DNA from: Larimichthys crocea
Lineage: Eukaryota > Chordata > Actinopteri > Sciaenidae
Length of the DNA: 64,000 nt
Assembly: GCF_000972845.2 (NCBI RefSeq)
Contig: NC_040032.1
Coordinates: forward strand, 15,031,358-15,095,357
Direction of reading: 5' to 3'
This document shows positions 1-12,096 of the stretch, piece by piece. A program made the position numbers and the translations under genes. Below the pieces are notes generated by a model. That model searched no databases and was not told the DNA's origin. It saw only the letters and a list, made by a program, of their open reading frames with translations. Within the stretch, counting starts at the first letter, position 1. Every line of letters starts with the position of its first letter.

Positions 1-1009
1 TGCTCCTCACTGCTCAGTAGGCTGCCAAAGTTCATCCTTCAAACGGAGCTGGCGTGTCTTACCCAAGTGTTTCCCTGGGCACCCGGGACAAAGAGCTGAC
101 ACTCGGCAGCAGGCCTCCAGGCAGCTCTGTGTGTGTGTGTGTTTGTTACCGTGTTTTTGTGTGTCTTTGTGTCTGTCCCGGTCGATGTGAGGATGCAGAG
201 GAGCAAAAGAGGAGGAAGGCAAGTTTGCAAGCTTTTGACGTTGCGCCAGGAGGAGGAAGGGTTTAAAATCCAGGGGTGTAGTTAAATAATAATTTAGCAT
301 CTCGATTCTGCACTGCAGTAAATAGATTATGATGTAGAGACACAGACCTCTGAGCCAAAATAAACAGGCTGGCATAGAGAACCATTTTACATCTCTGTGT
401 TTATGGATTAGAGGAAGATCTGCGCAGATCCATGATTGTGTGGAGCTTCCTCTTATATCTGCTTTTGTTTCGCGCCTCAAAATGTGTGGAACTATTGAGG
501 CTGAGGTGGATGACGGAGGCTGTTATATAAGCTACGATGAAAGAGGTGTGAGGAGATCGCTTGTGAAAAGGGAAATCAATACCTTGATATTCTTTATTTC
601 TCACGCTTAATGTAGTCAGGATCAATAACTTACTGACAAACCTGGATAACAGTGGAGAAGCGAAGAGTCAGGGTTGGTTAACGTGAAGACATTTCAGAGC
701 CTTTCAAGGTAGAAGAAAAGGTTTGAGCAGCACTGATGGGCTTCCTTTTGTTAAACGCTCATTCTCATATTTAATGCTCGCAACAATTCATCATACATCA
801 TTGTAATTCTTCTTCTTTATTACTACTTGGCACAGCTGAGACGCGTTTGGTTTGCAATTTAGCCGCTGGAGCTCAACAATGCTTATGATTTCACCAGAGG
901 CACAGCACCATATTTCAGAAGCGTTGAGGAAGCAGCTGGTCTTTTTTAAAATTTGATTTGATTTTTAACGATTTTTAGTGAGCAACTACGCAACGTCTGT
1001 TGCTCAGTT

Positions 1010-1305
1010 GGTCCACCCTTTTGTTCCAGACTAAAATATATCATCTATTATTGAATGGATTGACATTTTTGTACAGATTAGGATGGATCCTAATAACTTT
1101 GGAGATTCCTTGACTCCAGCAGATCAAAGTTTTTCTTTTATTGTGAGAGAGTATTTTAGCATCTGTTTAGATTAGATTGGCATCAAATTTGCTTCCCAGA
1201 TGATGCATCTTAAATGATAATTTTCTCTGCCACCATGTGGTTGAAATTTATGGTTTTCAGTTAAATGTGTTAATAACTATTGGGTGAAATTTGGTGCATT
1301 AACCT
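1010..1305 (+). repeat. Dispersed repeat (family R4, 'gatggattgacat' type)
   Basis: Diverged copy of a common fish repeat built of lines such as 'attgaatggattgacattt' and 'accatgtggttgaaattta'. The block at 45775-46080 shares the same motif series (gatggattcatgacattg, agatgatgtatcctactaac). Confidence 0.6.
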
Positions 1306-1324
1306 TCAGACCAAGCGGTAATGC

Positions 1325-1650
1325 GGCTGTGAAGTGAAGCCAAGGCAGAAGCGCCAAAAACTGCAGTTCATCAAACGTCCACTTGAGGCTGGCTACAGTT
1401 CGTGTCAGTCTCCATAAGTCCCCATGTTAAAATGTACAACTTCACAGCAGAAATAAACATGTTTACAGCCTGGTTCAAAAAACTGTTTTGGTCTCTATAG
1501 CTAATTTCCCCGTTCATTACAACTGTACTGAGGGTGAATTTTTTATAGAAGTCATTATCAATTAACAGTGTGGCCACCCATGATCCACGTCTTTGCCATG
1601 GCAGCAGCCAGAGCCACCACACTTTACGGTTCTTTGGAAACCTACGGTTT
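1325..1650 (-). repeat. Dispersed repeat R1, minus-oriented copy
   Basis: Reads on the - strand as gaccaaaacagttttttgaa, ccaggctgtaaacatgttta, acatggggacttatggagac, gccagcctcaagtggacgtt, aactgcagtttttggcgctt. The same blocks recur about a dozen times in the window. I recognise this as an abundant percomorph interspersed repeat; its transposon class is not established here. Confidence 0.8.
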
Positions 1651-2689
1651 ATATATACGATATGACATCCATGTTTCATACTCTTCATGATAAATTGTTC
1701 TAACTTTGGTGCTCTTCTCTGACTGTTAATTTAGCTCCATCATAAACTAAAAAAATTCAATTTATCCAGTACTTTGCTAACACTTAACACAAGCCTTATC
1801 ATACTAGCATTTTTTTTTTTTGTCATGGGACTGCAAACATTATCAACAATATTAACTTTGCATTGTGAAACAGAGGGATTGTTTGTTGCATACAAGCAAA
1901 TAAGCTCGGTTTAGATAGTGTTAACACATGCGCTCAAACACATTAAAAATTCATCCGTAAAGTACTTTCCTATCTTGCTACTAACCATAAATATGCATAG
2001 GAAACAACACAATTTGGATTTTTTACTTTGCTTAACATCGTTTACTTTTAAAACAGGCGATGTGACGCCATGTGAAAATCTCTGGTTTGAAGTGAAAATA
2101 CAATAGCATTAGATTTTAGTCGATCATAGTGCCGTTAGCGTCTCACTGCTGCACATCTGGACGGCATGATGTAGGCGTAAATGTTGGAAACGGACATTGC
2201 GATGTTAGAAAGGTGTGGGGAGAGCGGGTTTCCGAAGCTATTCAACCTGAAGTAGCTGGCAGCTCAGGTCTTGTTGTGTTATATAATGAATTTCTTCTCA
2301 TCTCTCTTACCTCCCCCGGTGCTCATTAGTTCAGATATCATTAAGCAGTGCTTCTCTGTTATGTTGCCACGTGGTTTTTGCAAGTACACGTTATCAAAGG
2401 TAGGGTCATATATCATTATGAGTGTCAAAATCCTTTTGTTACCATATATATCCTCTACATAATAACCCAAGAACACATTACAGTGGAGGCAGATATTTCA
2501 TCTGCTGTAGTTATTCGTGTTCATATTCACCTACAGTGCAGTCTCTCGATTCAGTAGCTTGCTCAAGGACACTTCAGCAAGGCAGTTAGATGCTGACACA
2601 CAAGCTTGATCCCCACACTCCTTCATCTGAATGGCAGTGCCCCTGTTCAGTCGGGGCTATTTGACATACCGGCATGCATGCATGCATTC

Positions 2690-2900
2690 GCTCATTCTCC
2701 CTGCTGGCTTCATTCTTGTCAGGAGGACTGGAGCCTATCCCAGTATGCAGAGCGTAAAAAACAAGAGGTGCTCTCCCAGGGTGAACATAATCACTCACAC
2801 TCATACCTGTAGGCAGTTTGGAGTCTCTCGGCTTCATGACTTGCTGTCTTTTGACTGTGGGAGGAAAGTGTAGCATCCTTATCGAACCAACGGGAAACTC
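2690..2900 (+). repeat. Dispersed repeat R3 (fish LINE/SINE-type, 'ggagcctatcccag')
   Basis: Contains gactggagcctatcccagta, cactcacactcatacctgta, and ttttgactgtgggaggaaag, the ordered hallmarks of a widespread fish repeat. A second, longer copy lies at 13655-14115. Diverged and partly deleted. Confidence 0.65.
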
Positions 2901-3669
2901 CAAACAAAAATGGTCACACAGCTGCCTCTTTAAAAGAGGTGACACCATCACCCTCAGGCACCAGCTGACTTTCCCTTTATTCAGCCTTAATTTAGCAGGT
3001 TAATCTGGGTTTTCAATAGGCAGCCAGACACTGCGAGAAAGAGAGAATCAAAGCAAAGACACCATCTACATTTTTATTGGAACTTAGAGCTTAAAAGAGC
3101 CAGCCAGACTCTCCGCAGTGTATTCCACTCACGTAGCAGAGATTATGGTGGTTTCAAGTGGGACAGGCATCAATCTTCAGAGCTCAGACAATACAATCCG
3201 GCCCTTCACATTTGTCTGTGACAGCAGGTGTATGTTACTCACTGTGGCTTCTCAGAAACTATCCCAGGTATGAATCGAGCAGTAAACGAGGGGCTTTACT
3301 GTCCTGATAGAATCTAACTGTGCCTGATGTAATCAGACTTTCCATCGACCTGCAGTGACACGAGGATTTAAGGAGAACCGGGTGGTGCTTACTGCACCTG
3401 CGAACCTGATTCTTACAAACTCAAGGAGACACTTGGATAATAAACAAATACATGCACGGAAAGGTGAAAAGGAAAGAAAGACATTTTAGGAAATATGCCA
3501 ACTAGTTGAAGTTTTATAGACACAAACGGATAAATACAACTCAAACATGAACGTTGTGATAAAATCTTAATTTGTGAACTTCACATGTGCTGGTATAAGC
3601 AGATTTTCAGGTACACTTCCATGCATGTTAAGATAAAGATAAAGATTTCTTTACTGTCAAACATACAAC

Positions 3670-3790
3670 TAAAGTTATGCAAAGTTTAGAGTGGCTGCTT
3701 TGACTGACAGGTGGGTGCTGTTACAGAGAAACCAGGCATCATTCAACCCGCCTCAGGTCCACGTCTTGAAGAACCAGTCTATGACGTGCA
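3670..3790 (-). repeat. R1 fragment
   Basis: Contains agttatgcaaagtttagagt, tggctgctttgactgacagg and cattcaacccgcctcaggtc, matching the 5' part of R1 on the - strand. Confidence 0.65.
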
Positions 3791-4532
3791 TATTTTATAC
3801 TGCCTATGCAGTGCTCTTTGGAGTTTGTAGTTCACTCGTACAGTAGTCTATTACAGAAGGTTTGCATTCATGCTTTTGTACTTATTTCATTAACCTGAAT
3901 TTTCAATTTTCAATGCACATCTTTTATTCCATCAGGTGAAAAGATACAAAAAAAATCAGGGCCATCGAGCGTTAGATTCTCGCAGAGATCTAGATTTAAA
4001 TCGGCATCTAATGAGCTGAATGCAGTAGGAGAATCTCCCTGCTGCTTTTCAACAGCCTTTCATTTCTGGCTTATATTTTAGTGAGAGGTCTGTGAATTGT
4101 AAATGTTTTTTTGTTTTTTTTATCCCTGGCAGTTATATCCGGATCATCTTCATGCACTAAAGCAGGACAAACACTATCCAACCAAAGAGTGATGTGATAT
4201 CAAAATGGCTGCTGCTTGAATACGTTCCATAGCAACTGAAACCATCATATTTTATTTTAAGGCCTTGCTGTGTTCCTGTACATATAACACTTAAAATAAC
4301 ATCTAGTTTAAAAGATAAATCCTTTTGTTTCCACTCTAAACACTCTGGGGCTATACTCACTCCCTTTGCTCCCACTGGCATGACTTTCTCTGACATTAGA
4401 CGGCCGAATGACGTATCATTCATGTTTAAAATAAAACTTCTTCTCTTCTGTGAGCAAACGCTCTTGCTGCATGTTGTCGAATCCTAAGTGTAGACAGAAA
4501 TAGACAGCCACCCACATATCATTAGGGAGATG

Positions 4533-4555
4533 GAGAGAGAGAGAGAGAGAGAGAG
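4533..4555 (+). repeat. (GA)n microsatellite
   Basis: Uninterrupted GA dinucleotide run of about 23 bases in the slc8a intron. Confidence 0.95.
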
Positions 4556-5250
4556 GGGGAGAGAGAAAGACTCAGTGTGACAGTGTAGGAGAATGAAGCG
4601 AGCTGAGGCAAATATGTCGGTCACAGTTTGACACCGCATCCTCACATGTTTTTTGTTTTTTTTTGTAGCGTCTCGGATTTAAACAGCAAAGATTATATTT
4701 CTATACATCTCAGGAGTTTTGCTTGAACCTGTATGGATTCCTTTAATTTCCACTGAGAACAAGATAATAATTCAATTTCCCATGACTTTTAACTTGAAGT
4801 GTGTAGGAGGGCTGTGGGATATTTCACTACATTCCTCTTGCTGGTGCTCTAAAGGAGTTAATGGTGTAGAAGGAGTCCGCCCTCTTGTGGGGCACTGAGA
4901 TATATACGTATATATTAATGGTGCATATATTATTTTTTAATTTTGTGCATAGCGTTCTGCTCTACATTAATATTTTTTTAATCTCAAGCTTGTGTCTTCT
5001 TATCTAACATCTCTGTTTCATGATTCACTGTGTAGGCAGTGTAGCTCTTGGCTATGCTGTTTTTATTTGTACTAAAGCACAGAAACGGCTCTTTCTGGTT
5101 GCCTGCCATCTATTTTTGATGTAATTTAGGTATCGAATTCACACTTGCAGGTTGACGGCTGCTGTTATTTCCTAAATAATGCTAATGAATTAACCATCCA
5201 TCTCTGTTTGGCTCCTTCCTCTCCTTGTTCTTTGACCCTCGTGCTTTCAG

Positions 5251-5357
5251 GAAGCTGCTGAATGTGAAGATCATCGATGACGAGGAGTACGAGAAGAATA
5301 AGATTTTCACCATTGTGTTGGAGGAGCCCATCCTGCTGGAGGTGGGACAGAGACACG
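5251..5357 (+). CDS. slc8a4: slc8a exon: exon-A-like segment of calcium-binding domain 2
   Basis: The acceptor is gtgctttcag|G and the donor is cacg|gtgagc. The 107-nt exon enters after two bases of a codon and leaves after one. It encodes KLLNVKIIDDEEYEKNKI and then TIVLEEPILLEVGQRH. The acidic DDEEYEK stretch corresponds to the segment encoded by mutually exclusive exon A or B in mammalian SLC8A1. No second copy is visible downstream. Confidence 0.9.
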
Positions 5358-8300
5358 GTGAGCCGGGGATGCTTTTTTCCCTCATTATTTTATGGCTTAA
5401 AATAAATTTTACATTGCATCAACTCTGCTTTATATTTTATTTAAAATTCTCAGGCTAGAGCAATTTATATCCATTAATACAAACTCCTTTTAACTGTGGG
5501 GCAGCTCAGAGGTCCATTGTGTGATCTCCTTAGTGTATTTCATAGCCAGGCTTTATGCTGCCCTTTAAAACAGCTCGGGCTAATTAGTTTGATCAAGATT
5601 GGAGCTCAAAGGGACAGGGGCTAAATGAGCTATTACAGAGCTATAATTTGTGCGTTTGTTACAGAGTTACACATTCAATCATGTATTTAAAATGTACAGC
5701 AAAGTCTGCAAAAGAAAATAGAAACATAATTATCTTTATATACGAGGATGCTGAACTCTGAAAGTTCATCCAGAATACTGACTTCCAGCCCAGTCACAAT
5801 GCAAATACATTATCCATTGTTTGCAGTGAGATGCTTGTATTGTGTCCATTCATATTAAGTTTGTCCATTCATATCAGTGACTGTGCAGAAAAAGCAGCTG
5901 TGCTACCTGGATCCAAAAATGTTTCGCTGCTTTGCATCCCTCGACATCGGAGCGATTGACAGAACACAATCATCCTTATCGGCCCCTGTGACACCAAGTT
6001 TCCATCATTTTTTTGTACGAGAGCACTTTATACGGATTGTTGTTCACAACTTTCTTTTGTTGTTTCTTCTCATGAGTCGTCTTTTACATGCAGCGGTGTA
6101 GGATACAGTCTCTCTGAGTTTTTTTTTTAGGCTGTGCTGCTCCGCTTTGCAACAAATACAAGACTTGCTTTTTGCATCCACTTTGCATTCTTGATGTTGC
6201 TCATTTGTCGTCGTACTACAAAGTCTTTCATAACAGTGCAAAAGAAAATGATGCATACACACAAACAGCATGTTAAAAATAGCTTGATTTGTAAAACTAT
6301 CTGAAATTAGTCAGGCAGTACTTGGAAATATTTGTCCTGTTCTCAGCAAATCCTAATAATCCACCACTTGCATCCTTTAATAGTCTTAATTCCCGTGCAA
6401 ACAGTACACACAGAAGACACAGAGTTTCATTGTCAGAAGCTAGACTGTGTTTTGTTTTGTCAAATCTCTTGTCTGGAAGGAAATACCTGCTGATAGTTTT
6501 CACACCTCACCCCTTTCTGTTGCAGGAGACACCAATGATAACAAGACAGCCGTGGGCCCGGAGGACGTGTCAAAGATGGGATGCCCCTGCCTGGGCGAGC
6601 ACACTAAGCTGGAGGTAGTCATTGAGGAGTCTTATGAATTCAAGGTAAGTCAAAATAAGCAGGTATATTTACACCCACCTATCACACTGATGTCTGTATA
6701 CTCTGAACCTTCCCACAAAGATGAAGAATGCCAAGATAAATATATATTATATTCTATACTGCTATATAATAATATAGAGAACAATTGAGAAGAGCATAGA
6801 GGTCAACTAATTTTATAGCATGTAGGCCAGCTTATATGGCACCATATGTATATATTTGGCACAAATAAATGCACTGTATTGCATTTTCTACACTGGAAGG
6901 GCAGCAGAGGGATCTTTATAATTTATAACAAAAAGGGTACTTTATTATGTTTTATCTACCATAGGGGCATCAAAGATGGCACTTTATTATGTTTTATCTA
7001 CCATAGGGGCATCAAAGGGGGCACTTTATCATGTTTTATCTACTATAGGGGCATCAAAGAGGGCACTTTATCATGTTTTATCTACTTTAGGGGCATCAAA
7101 GAGGGCACTTTATCATGTTTTATCTACTATAGGGGCATCAAAGAGGGCACTTTATCATGTTTTATCTACCACAGGGGCATCAAAGAGGGCACTTTATTAT
7201 GTTTTATCTACTATAGGGGCATCAAAGAGGACACTTTATCATGTTTTATCTACTATAGGGGCATAAAAGAGTCACTTTACTTTATCATGTTTTATCTACT
7301 ATAGGGGCATAAAAGAGTCACTTTTGTAGCGATTTTTATTTGAATGTGACAGGATACTTGTGACAAAATTTGTTATTAGTTATTTTAGACCGGTATTAGT
7401 TGTTACAATATTTTGGGCATGATTGTTGGAGATTAAAATTTAATCCAAGTTGGAATTGGTGACAAATTCTTAGTGTGCTTGTGGTTGTAACTAATAGCTC
7501 TGTCAGTAGAGTATTCTCATCATTTCATTCAGCTTGAATAGTCAAATAAATGAAATGAAAAACGTTGTATCATCTAAGTGCATATCAATTTTATACTGCT
7601 ATTCAATATTATATTGCCATAGAATCTGTGGGTGTTGTGACACAGAGAGACAGAGGGAATAAAGAAATGATCAAAATCAAGCTGTTCAGAATTAAAACAT
7701 GGATACTATGTTTTCTATAATGCAACTTAAATGCGTTCTGCATGAAGCCTGGGTGCTCAAACAAGCCACCAGTAGTGGCACGACCTGTCAATCAAAGTGA
7801 CCACGCTGTTAATTATGCATGACTTTAAGCCTCTGAGACCAATTTTATGCTGTAACATGATGTTGCACTGATATTTAGGCCTCATACTTGCAGCTCTTCT
7901 TTCTGCACTGGTGTAAAGCAGCTTTATTCTGGCACTGTGCCTCGTTTTCTGAGGGATAGTCAGGTTCTGTGCTCCTCTGCATCTGTTTTGGTGACTCACA
8001 GTGCAGCACAGTGGGAGGAGTGACACAGTTAATTGCTCCTTAATTCACCACATCAGTGTCCCTCGTCTCATATGACAGCGGTAAGATTATATTGATACCC
8101 TCATACCTGCAGAGATGCCTCCCACTGACCAATTATTTTGAGCTTTCTTTGTCTTTGTCTTTGTGTTGGTCTGCAGAGCACAGTGGATAAGCTGATCAAG
8201 AAGACGAACTTGGCTCTGGTGGTGGGGAGCAGCAGCTGGAGAGAGCAGTTTGTTAGCGCTGTCACTGTCAGTGCAGGTGAGTCGTGGCACCCTGAAATGT

Positions 8301-11300
8301 CTCATCAGTTCATCCCCCTGTGACCGGACCGGTGGAAGATTGAGCCTGTATCTGGATCTGGCCCACCAGCTGCTTCTAACCTGCCTCACGTATCGTGCTG
8401 GGAGTTTTTTAATAGATACTTTTTTTAAAAATAATATCCCAACTGCTCCAGTTGGACATTAGCTCAATTAAAAACGTCTAATTTAACAGATAAAGAATGA
8501 GCTTACAACAAAAGTGCTTTCTTTTAATCCAGCATTTAATAAACATGCAGGATGTGCTGAATTCCCCTCGTGGCTCACCATTAAAAACTGAACTGACCGG
8601 CTCCGTCTGGACAATTAGCAGCTCTGAAGAATTTATGTAGATATACAGCACATGTGGCGTTTGGTGAACCCTTTTTATTTCGCCCTTTTTAAAAGCAATT
8701 GACTTAGATCTGCACTAGTGCACAAAGCATTTGGGCCGAAAGCTGACCTAGACATCAGAGATGTGTCGTTTTGCTAATACACTCAGATTTTCATGCATAC
8801 CCAGATATAAATAGAAACTATGCATCCTGCGTATGTGTGCCTCGATCACTGAGTCATAGCTATATTTACGGATTTAATGTAATGTTTGGAAAAGGTTAAC
8901 TCCCACACGTTCATCGAATGTCTTAAATGCGGTGGAGGTTAGTGTAGTCTTGGCCAGATTCATGCTGTCTGCTGCTAGATGTTTAATTAAAGCTTGAACT
9001 GTGTTCACACGTAGCATGGCTGGATCAAACCACAACATCTAAATCTCTGCAGGTATCTTTCATGCATCTATTCTGTCTTTGCCAGGTGACGACGATGAGG
9101 AAGAGAGCGGTGAGGAACGCTTGCCATCCTGCTTCGATTACATTATGCACTTCCTGACGGTTTTCTGGAAAGTCCTCTTCGCTTTCGTCCCGCCCACCGA
9201 GTACTGGAACGGCTGGGCCTGCTTTTTTGTGTCCATCTCCCTCATTGGCGTCCTGACAGCTGTAACCGGGGACTTGGCCTCCCATTTTGGCTGCACCATC
9301 GGTCTCAAAGACTCGGTCACCGCTGTGGTGTTCGTGGCCCTCGGCACCTCTGTTCCAGGTGGGCGTCTGTGGTGTCCATTAGGTTTAAGAGTGAGCTTGT
9401 CCTTAGGTTTCCTCTGGGGTTTGTCTAATGCAGCTGGAGCAGCTGCTTGGGGAGACTTGTGCCACCCGTCAGAGTAATTCTCTCCAAAGCTCTTGACTTG
9501 AACATTAGCGAGCTGTAAACTAAGAAAAGCATTGTTTCACTTGCAAACTCTCTCTCTCTGTCTGCTGCTGCCTAATTGTACTCCCATTTCTCTGTGTCCT
9601 AAACACTGCCACAGAGAGGCACAAATCAGAATATGGAAATTAGATTTTGGCAGGTTTTAGCTCTGTAAGCGCCACACACTCTCCTTCAAGTTGACAGTTT
9701 AGTTGTGCTGGAAATCGCCCTGCTAGAGGAAAATCATCAGGAGGTTGTACAGGTAGCCTTGGAGAGAATTTCAAAGACATCTTTCTACATTTCTTGTGAT
9801 CTACTAATGCATGTCTGCACTTTACAAAGTGATTGAATCGTGTGAGGACTGTTTAAGTTTGTATTTTTGTTCTAGTTCCAATAATATATTTTTAATAGAC
9901 ACTTTATTGATCCCTCGGTGGGGAAATTCTTTTTGACTTATGATTAAAAACTAGCAAGACGTCGAGTCTTTGCTCGCAGCCAGACATCAAGCAACACAAA
10001 ACACAGCAGCCAGCGAATATTACCGACTAGTCCAACAGCAAGAAGCCCAGCTCAGCGTCTGTCTTTCAGATTTGCTCTGTCTTTCTCTTCTTAGCTTCCT
10101 CCATCAACGTGCTCTTCTCCCTCTGCTGTCATGTCCCTAGAGGCTGCTGAGTCCAGTTACATTGCCCGCTTGCCCAGCTCTGGATTTGGTGCGACACTGG
10201 TTCTGCTCCCCGTCAGCTTTTCCCCTGTGGCCCCGGGCACTATCACAAAGCTCTGAGGTCACAATCTGGGCAGCGTAGCTAATACACTGAGCTAAAAGTA
10301 ACTAACAGCAAGTGTAATTTATAGCAGTTTACTTTACTGTCCATCAGGAAACTAAAAATAAATCACAGAGAGTTGCCAAGAGACTGTTGGTTTAGTTCAG
10401 CAGAAAGACAGAGGGAAACATCTCAAACGACAGCATATAAAAACTCACTTATTATCACGTTATATCACATTTATTTAATCTGTACAAAAGCCAAAGCGTA
10501 AAAATGACAATTCACATTTTTACTGGGTGTCAGACTATTTCTCGATTGGACACAGTAACATCCTGAAGTCTCTGCTGCTTGGCCTGACACTGCTCTGAGC
10601 CGACTAATAACACACCAACTAGCAGCACCCAGAGAACAACATGTTTCCTTCACTGACAGCACGCTGCTTGACCCGACTGCCTCACCTTAACAAGCACCAA
10701 GGCTCACACCTCCCCCCCCAACTGACAACCTTTGTAAATTATTAATAATGACAGAGCAAGCAGCTAATACAACAGGATGCAAATTTTAAGATTAGCAAGC
10801 TCAGCAAACATTTAAGTGCATTATTACCAAATAAAAAAGAAACTCTGACACTCTTTGTGACCCGTAGTGACATTTTAGAGTTGTAATTCTTCTTGCATAG
10901 TTATGTTAGGAATAATGTCCAGCGAGCTGGTCATTGTCAGGGGTTTATTGTGCAACAGTGACCCATTCACTCTTCATTATCCTGCTTATTACTGAAGCAC
11001 TCTTTTCTTAAACTTTTGACAGTGTGTTCCACCTCAGGATATATCCGGCTCTCCAAATAACACCAGACGTTAAAATACAGTAGGCCGACTCTGTTCAGCT
11101 ACAGACAGTTCACACAGGAGGCAGGATTTTATTATTATTGACTGTTGTTGACTGAAGAAGTTCAAGAACCTGAGCTAAATGGGTGGAAAAGGAGACTACT
11201 CCTGATCAGCACTTCTCTTCAGAGAGTTTTCGAAACATTCATTTTACCTCCACTTACTATCTCCCCGTCAGATTTTAGTTTGCAACTAATCATGGATGCA

Positions 11301-12096
11301 TGAATGTGACATGACTATGGAGCAGGATAATAAAAAAATAGTGTTAAGTTGAAGTGTTTTCATTCAAATTATTGTAGCACTGATGGTGATTTAATGTTTC
11401 TAACTTGATTCATTTAATTAAAAATTTGGATTTTTAGCACTCAAGGGAGCTCGCACACTACCAGAGGTACTTGTACCACAGTTTGAGAACCATTGTACTC
11501 AGGGAAATGAATATTTCTGCAGGAAAATGAAGGCTCAATTCATGAGACTGAAGACTAACTGGCTCTGAGGAGAACTCTGGTCTTTGTGACAGTGTTTGGA
11601 AGCACTAGAGGCAGTAACTGAAAAGTTTCCAACTCGTCATCTTTGCTAGTAGTTGCAGGGTTTAAGTTTCCCATTTCTTTCTTTAGGCTTGATTCATACG
11701 TCTCTTTCTTTTGCAGATACCTTTGCGAGTAAAGTGGCTGCAATCCAGGACCAATACGCCGACGCCTCTATCGGCAACGTGACGGGCAGCAACGCGGTGA
11801 ATGTGTTCCTCGGCATCGGTGTGGCGTGGACCATCGCGGCCGTTTACTGGCACACCAAAGGCGTGCCGTTCAAGGTGAACCCGGGCTCCCTGGCCTTTTC
11901 CGTCACCCTCTTCACCATCATGGCGTTGGTGTGCGTGCTGGTGCTGCTCTACCGCCGGCGTCCCACCGTGTCCGGCGGAGAGCTCGGGGGCCCACGGACA
12001 CCCAAGCTCCTCACCCTCTTCATGTTCCTCTCCCTCTGGTTCATCTACATCCTGTTGTCCTCCCTGGAGGCGTACTGCCACGTGCCTGGCTTCTGA
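5251..12096 (+). CDS. slc8a4: Sodium/calcium exchanger (SLC8/NCX family), 3' part, five coding exons
   Basis: Plasma-membrane antiporter exchanging 3 Na+ for 1 Ca2+. Visible exons join in phase: 5251-5357, 6526-6644, 8177-8276, 9086-9358, 11717-12096, giving about 325 C-terminal residues that end EAYCHVPGF-stop. In order they encode the acidic VKIIDDEEYEKNK segment of the second calcium-binding domain, its end (GEHTKLEVVIEESYEFK), the STVDKLIKKTNLALVVG linker, an acidic run, the SCFDYIMHFLTVFWKVLFAF membrane entry, and the alpha-2 repeat (GLKDSVTAVVFVALGTSVP, DTFASK, GNVTGSNAVNVFLGIG) that forms part of the ion pathway. LLYRRRP and GGELGGPR precede the last helix. The large 5' exon (signal peptide, alpha-1 repeat, XIP, first calcium-binding domain) is off the left edge. 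Family assignment is certain. The paralogue is inferred: the sequence departs from SLC8A1, A2 and A3 as I remember them, and the gene sits beside gng3, so slc8a4 is preferred over slc8a2. Confidence 0.9.
5358..6525 (+). other. slc8a intron; no alternative exon visible
   Basis: Scanned for a second DDE-YEK type exon or short exons like C-F of SLC8A1; none was recognised. AT-rich, single copy in appearance. The reading frame open at 6322-6618 overlaps the following exon but lacks a start context. Confidence 0.6.
6526..6644 (+). CDS. slc8a4: slc8a exon: end of calcium-binding domain 2
   Basis: The acceptor is tctgttgcag|GA and the donor is caag|gtaagt. The 119-nt exon completes a glycine codon with the previous exon and ends in phase 0. 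It encodes DTNDNKTAVGPEDVSKMGCP and then CLGEHTKLEVVIEESYEFK. The second part is strongly conserved in the family, the first part is not. Confidence 0.92.
6935..7325 (+). repeat. 42-bp tandem repeat (minisatellite), about nine units
   Basis: Units starting gggcatcaaagagggcactt and ending tgttttatctactatag recur with exact 42-bp spacing at 6965, 7007, 7049, 7091, 7133, 7175, 7217 and 7259. A 46-bp variant follows, then a partial unit at 7305, with a partial unit before 6965. Because 42 is a multiple of three, two frames stay open across the array (repeating GIKEGTLSCFIYYR or ASKRALYHVLSTIG). No coding evidence beyond that. It lies in the slc8a intron 6645-8176. Confidence 0.97.
7735..7835 (+). 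repeat. R1 fragment
   Basis: Contains tgaagcctgggtgctcaaac, aagccaccagtagtggcacg, acctgtcaatcaaagtgacc and ttatgcatgactttaagcct, the middle part of R1. Confidence 0.75.
8177..8276 (+). CDS. slc8a4: slc8a exon: linker before the second membrane half
   Basis: The acceptor is ggtctgcag|AGC and the donor is gtgcag|gtgagt, phase 1 at the end. It encodes STVDKLIKKTNLALVVG, then SSSWREQFVSAVTVSA. Family members read VVGTNSWREQF here; this copy has SSS. Confidence 0.93.
9086..9358 (+). CDS. slc8a4: slc8a exon: membrane helices and start of alpha-2 repeat
   Basis: The acceptor is ctttgccag|GT and the donor is tgttccag|gtgggc. The exon begins with the acidic run GDDDEEESGEERLPS, then SCFDYIMHF, two to three hydrophobic helices, and GDLASHFGCTIGLKDSVTAV leading to ALGTSVP. 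The intron falls inside SVP|DTFASK. Confidence 0.95.
9893..9940 (-). repeat. LINE 3' tail remnant
   Basis: The + strand reads cactttattgatccctcggt and ggggaaattctttttgactt. Its complement, ccccaccgagggatcaataa, resembles the 3' end of the LINE relic at 51065-51735 (tccctgtggggattaataaa). Confidence 0.6.
9945..10395 (+). repeat. Dispersed repeat R2, copy 1
   Basis: About 450 bp that aligns by eye with 23225-23685. Shared blocks are aagaagcccagctc-gcgtct, ttctcttcttagcttc-tcc, agcagtttactt-actgtcc and tcacagagagttg. Class unknown. Confidence 0.75.
11717..12096 (+). CDS. slc8a4: slc8a last coding exon
   Basis: The acceptor is tcttttgcag|AT. It encodes DTFASKVAAIQDQYADASIG, GNVTGSNAVNVFLGIGVAW, a helix, LLYRRRPTVSGGELGGPR, a last helix and EAYCHVPGF, then tga at 12094-12096. 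GC content is clearly higher than in the flanking introns. Confidence 0.95.

Larger units (their letters stand above)
1..5250 (+). other. Intron of slc8a upstream of the first visible exon
   Basis: No exon is recognisable here. The next exon starts mid-codon at 5251, so this stretch is intronic. It holds a short GT microsatellite near 128-142, several dispersed repeat copies listed separately, a GA microsatellite and AT-rich sequence. Open frames here lack family resemblance and splice context. Confidence 0.7.
9359..11716 (+). other. slc8a intron before the last exon
   Basis: No exon is seen in these 2.3 kb. It contains a reverse LINE-tail remnant (9893-9940) and a dispersed repeat copy (9945-10395). 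The rest is AT-rich, with nothing recognised. Confidence 0.65.

Noticed and set aside
7..480. 157-codon open frame on the - strand at the left edge
   Set aside because: No recognisable domain, spans a CA microsatellite, no splice context; treated as chance within an exchanger intron.
6846..7304. 152-codon open frame with a 14-residue repeat
   Set aside because: It is a by-product of the 42-bp tandem array. Two frames are open for the same reason, it lies inside an intron, and it has no start context or family match.
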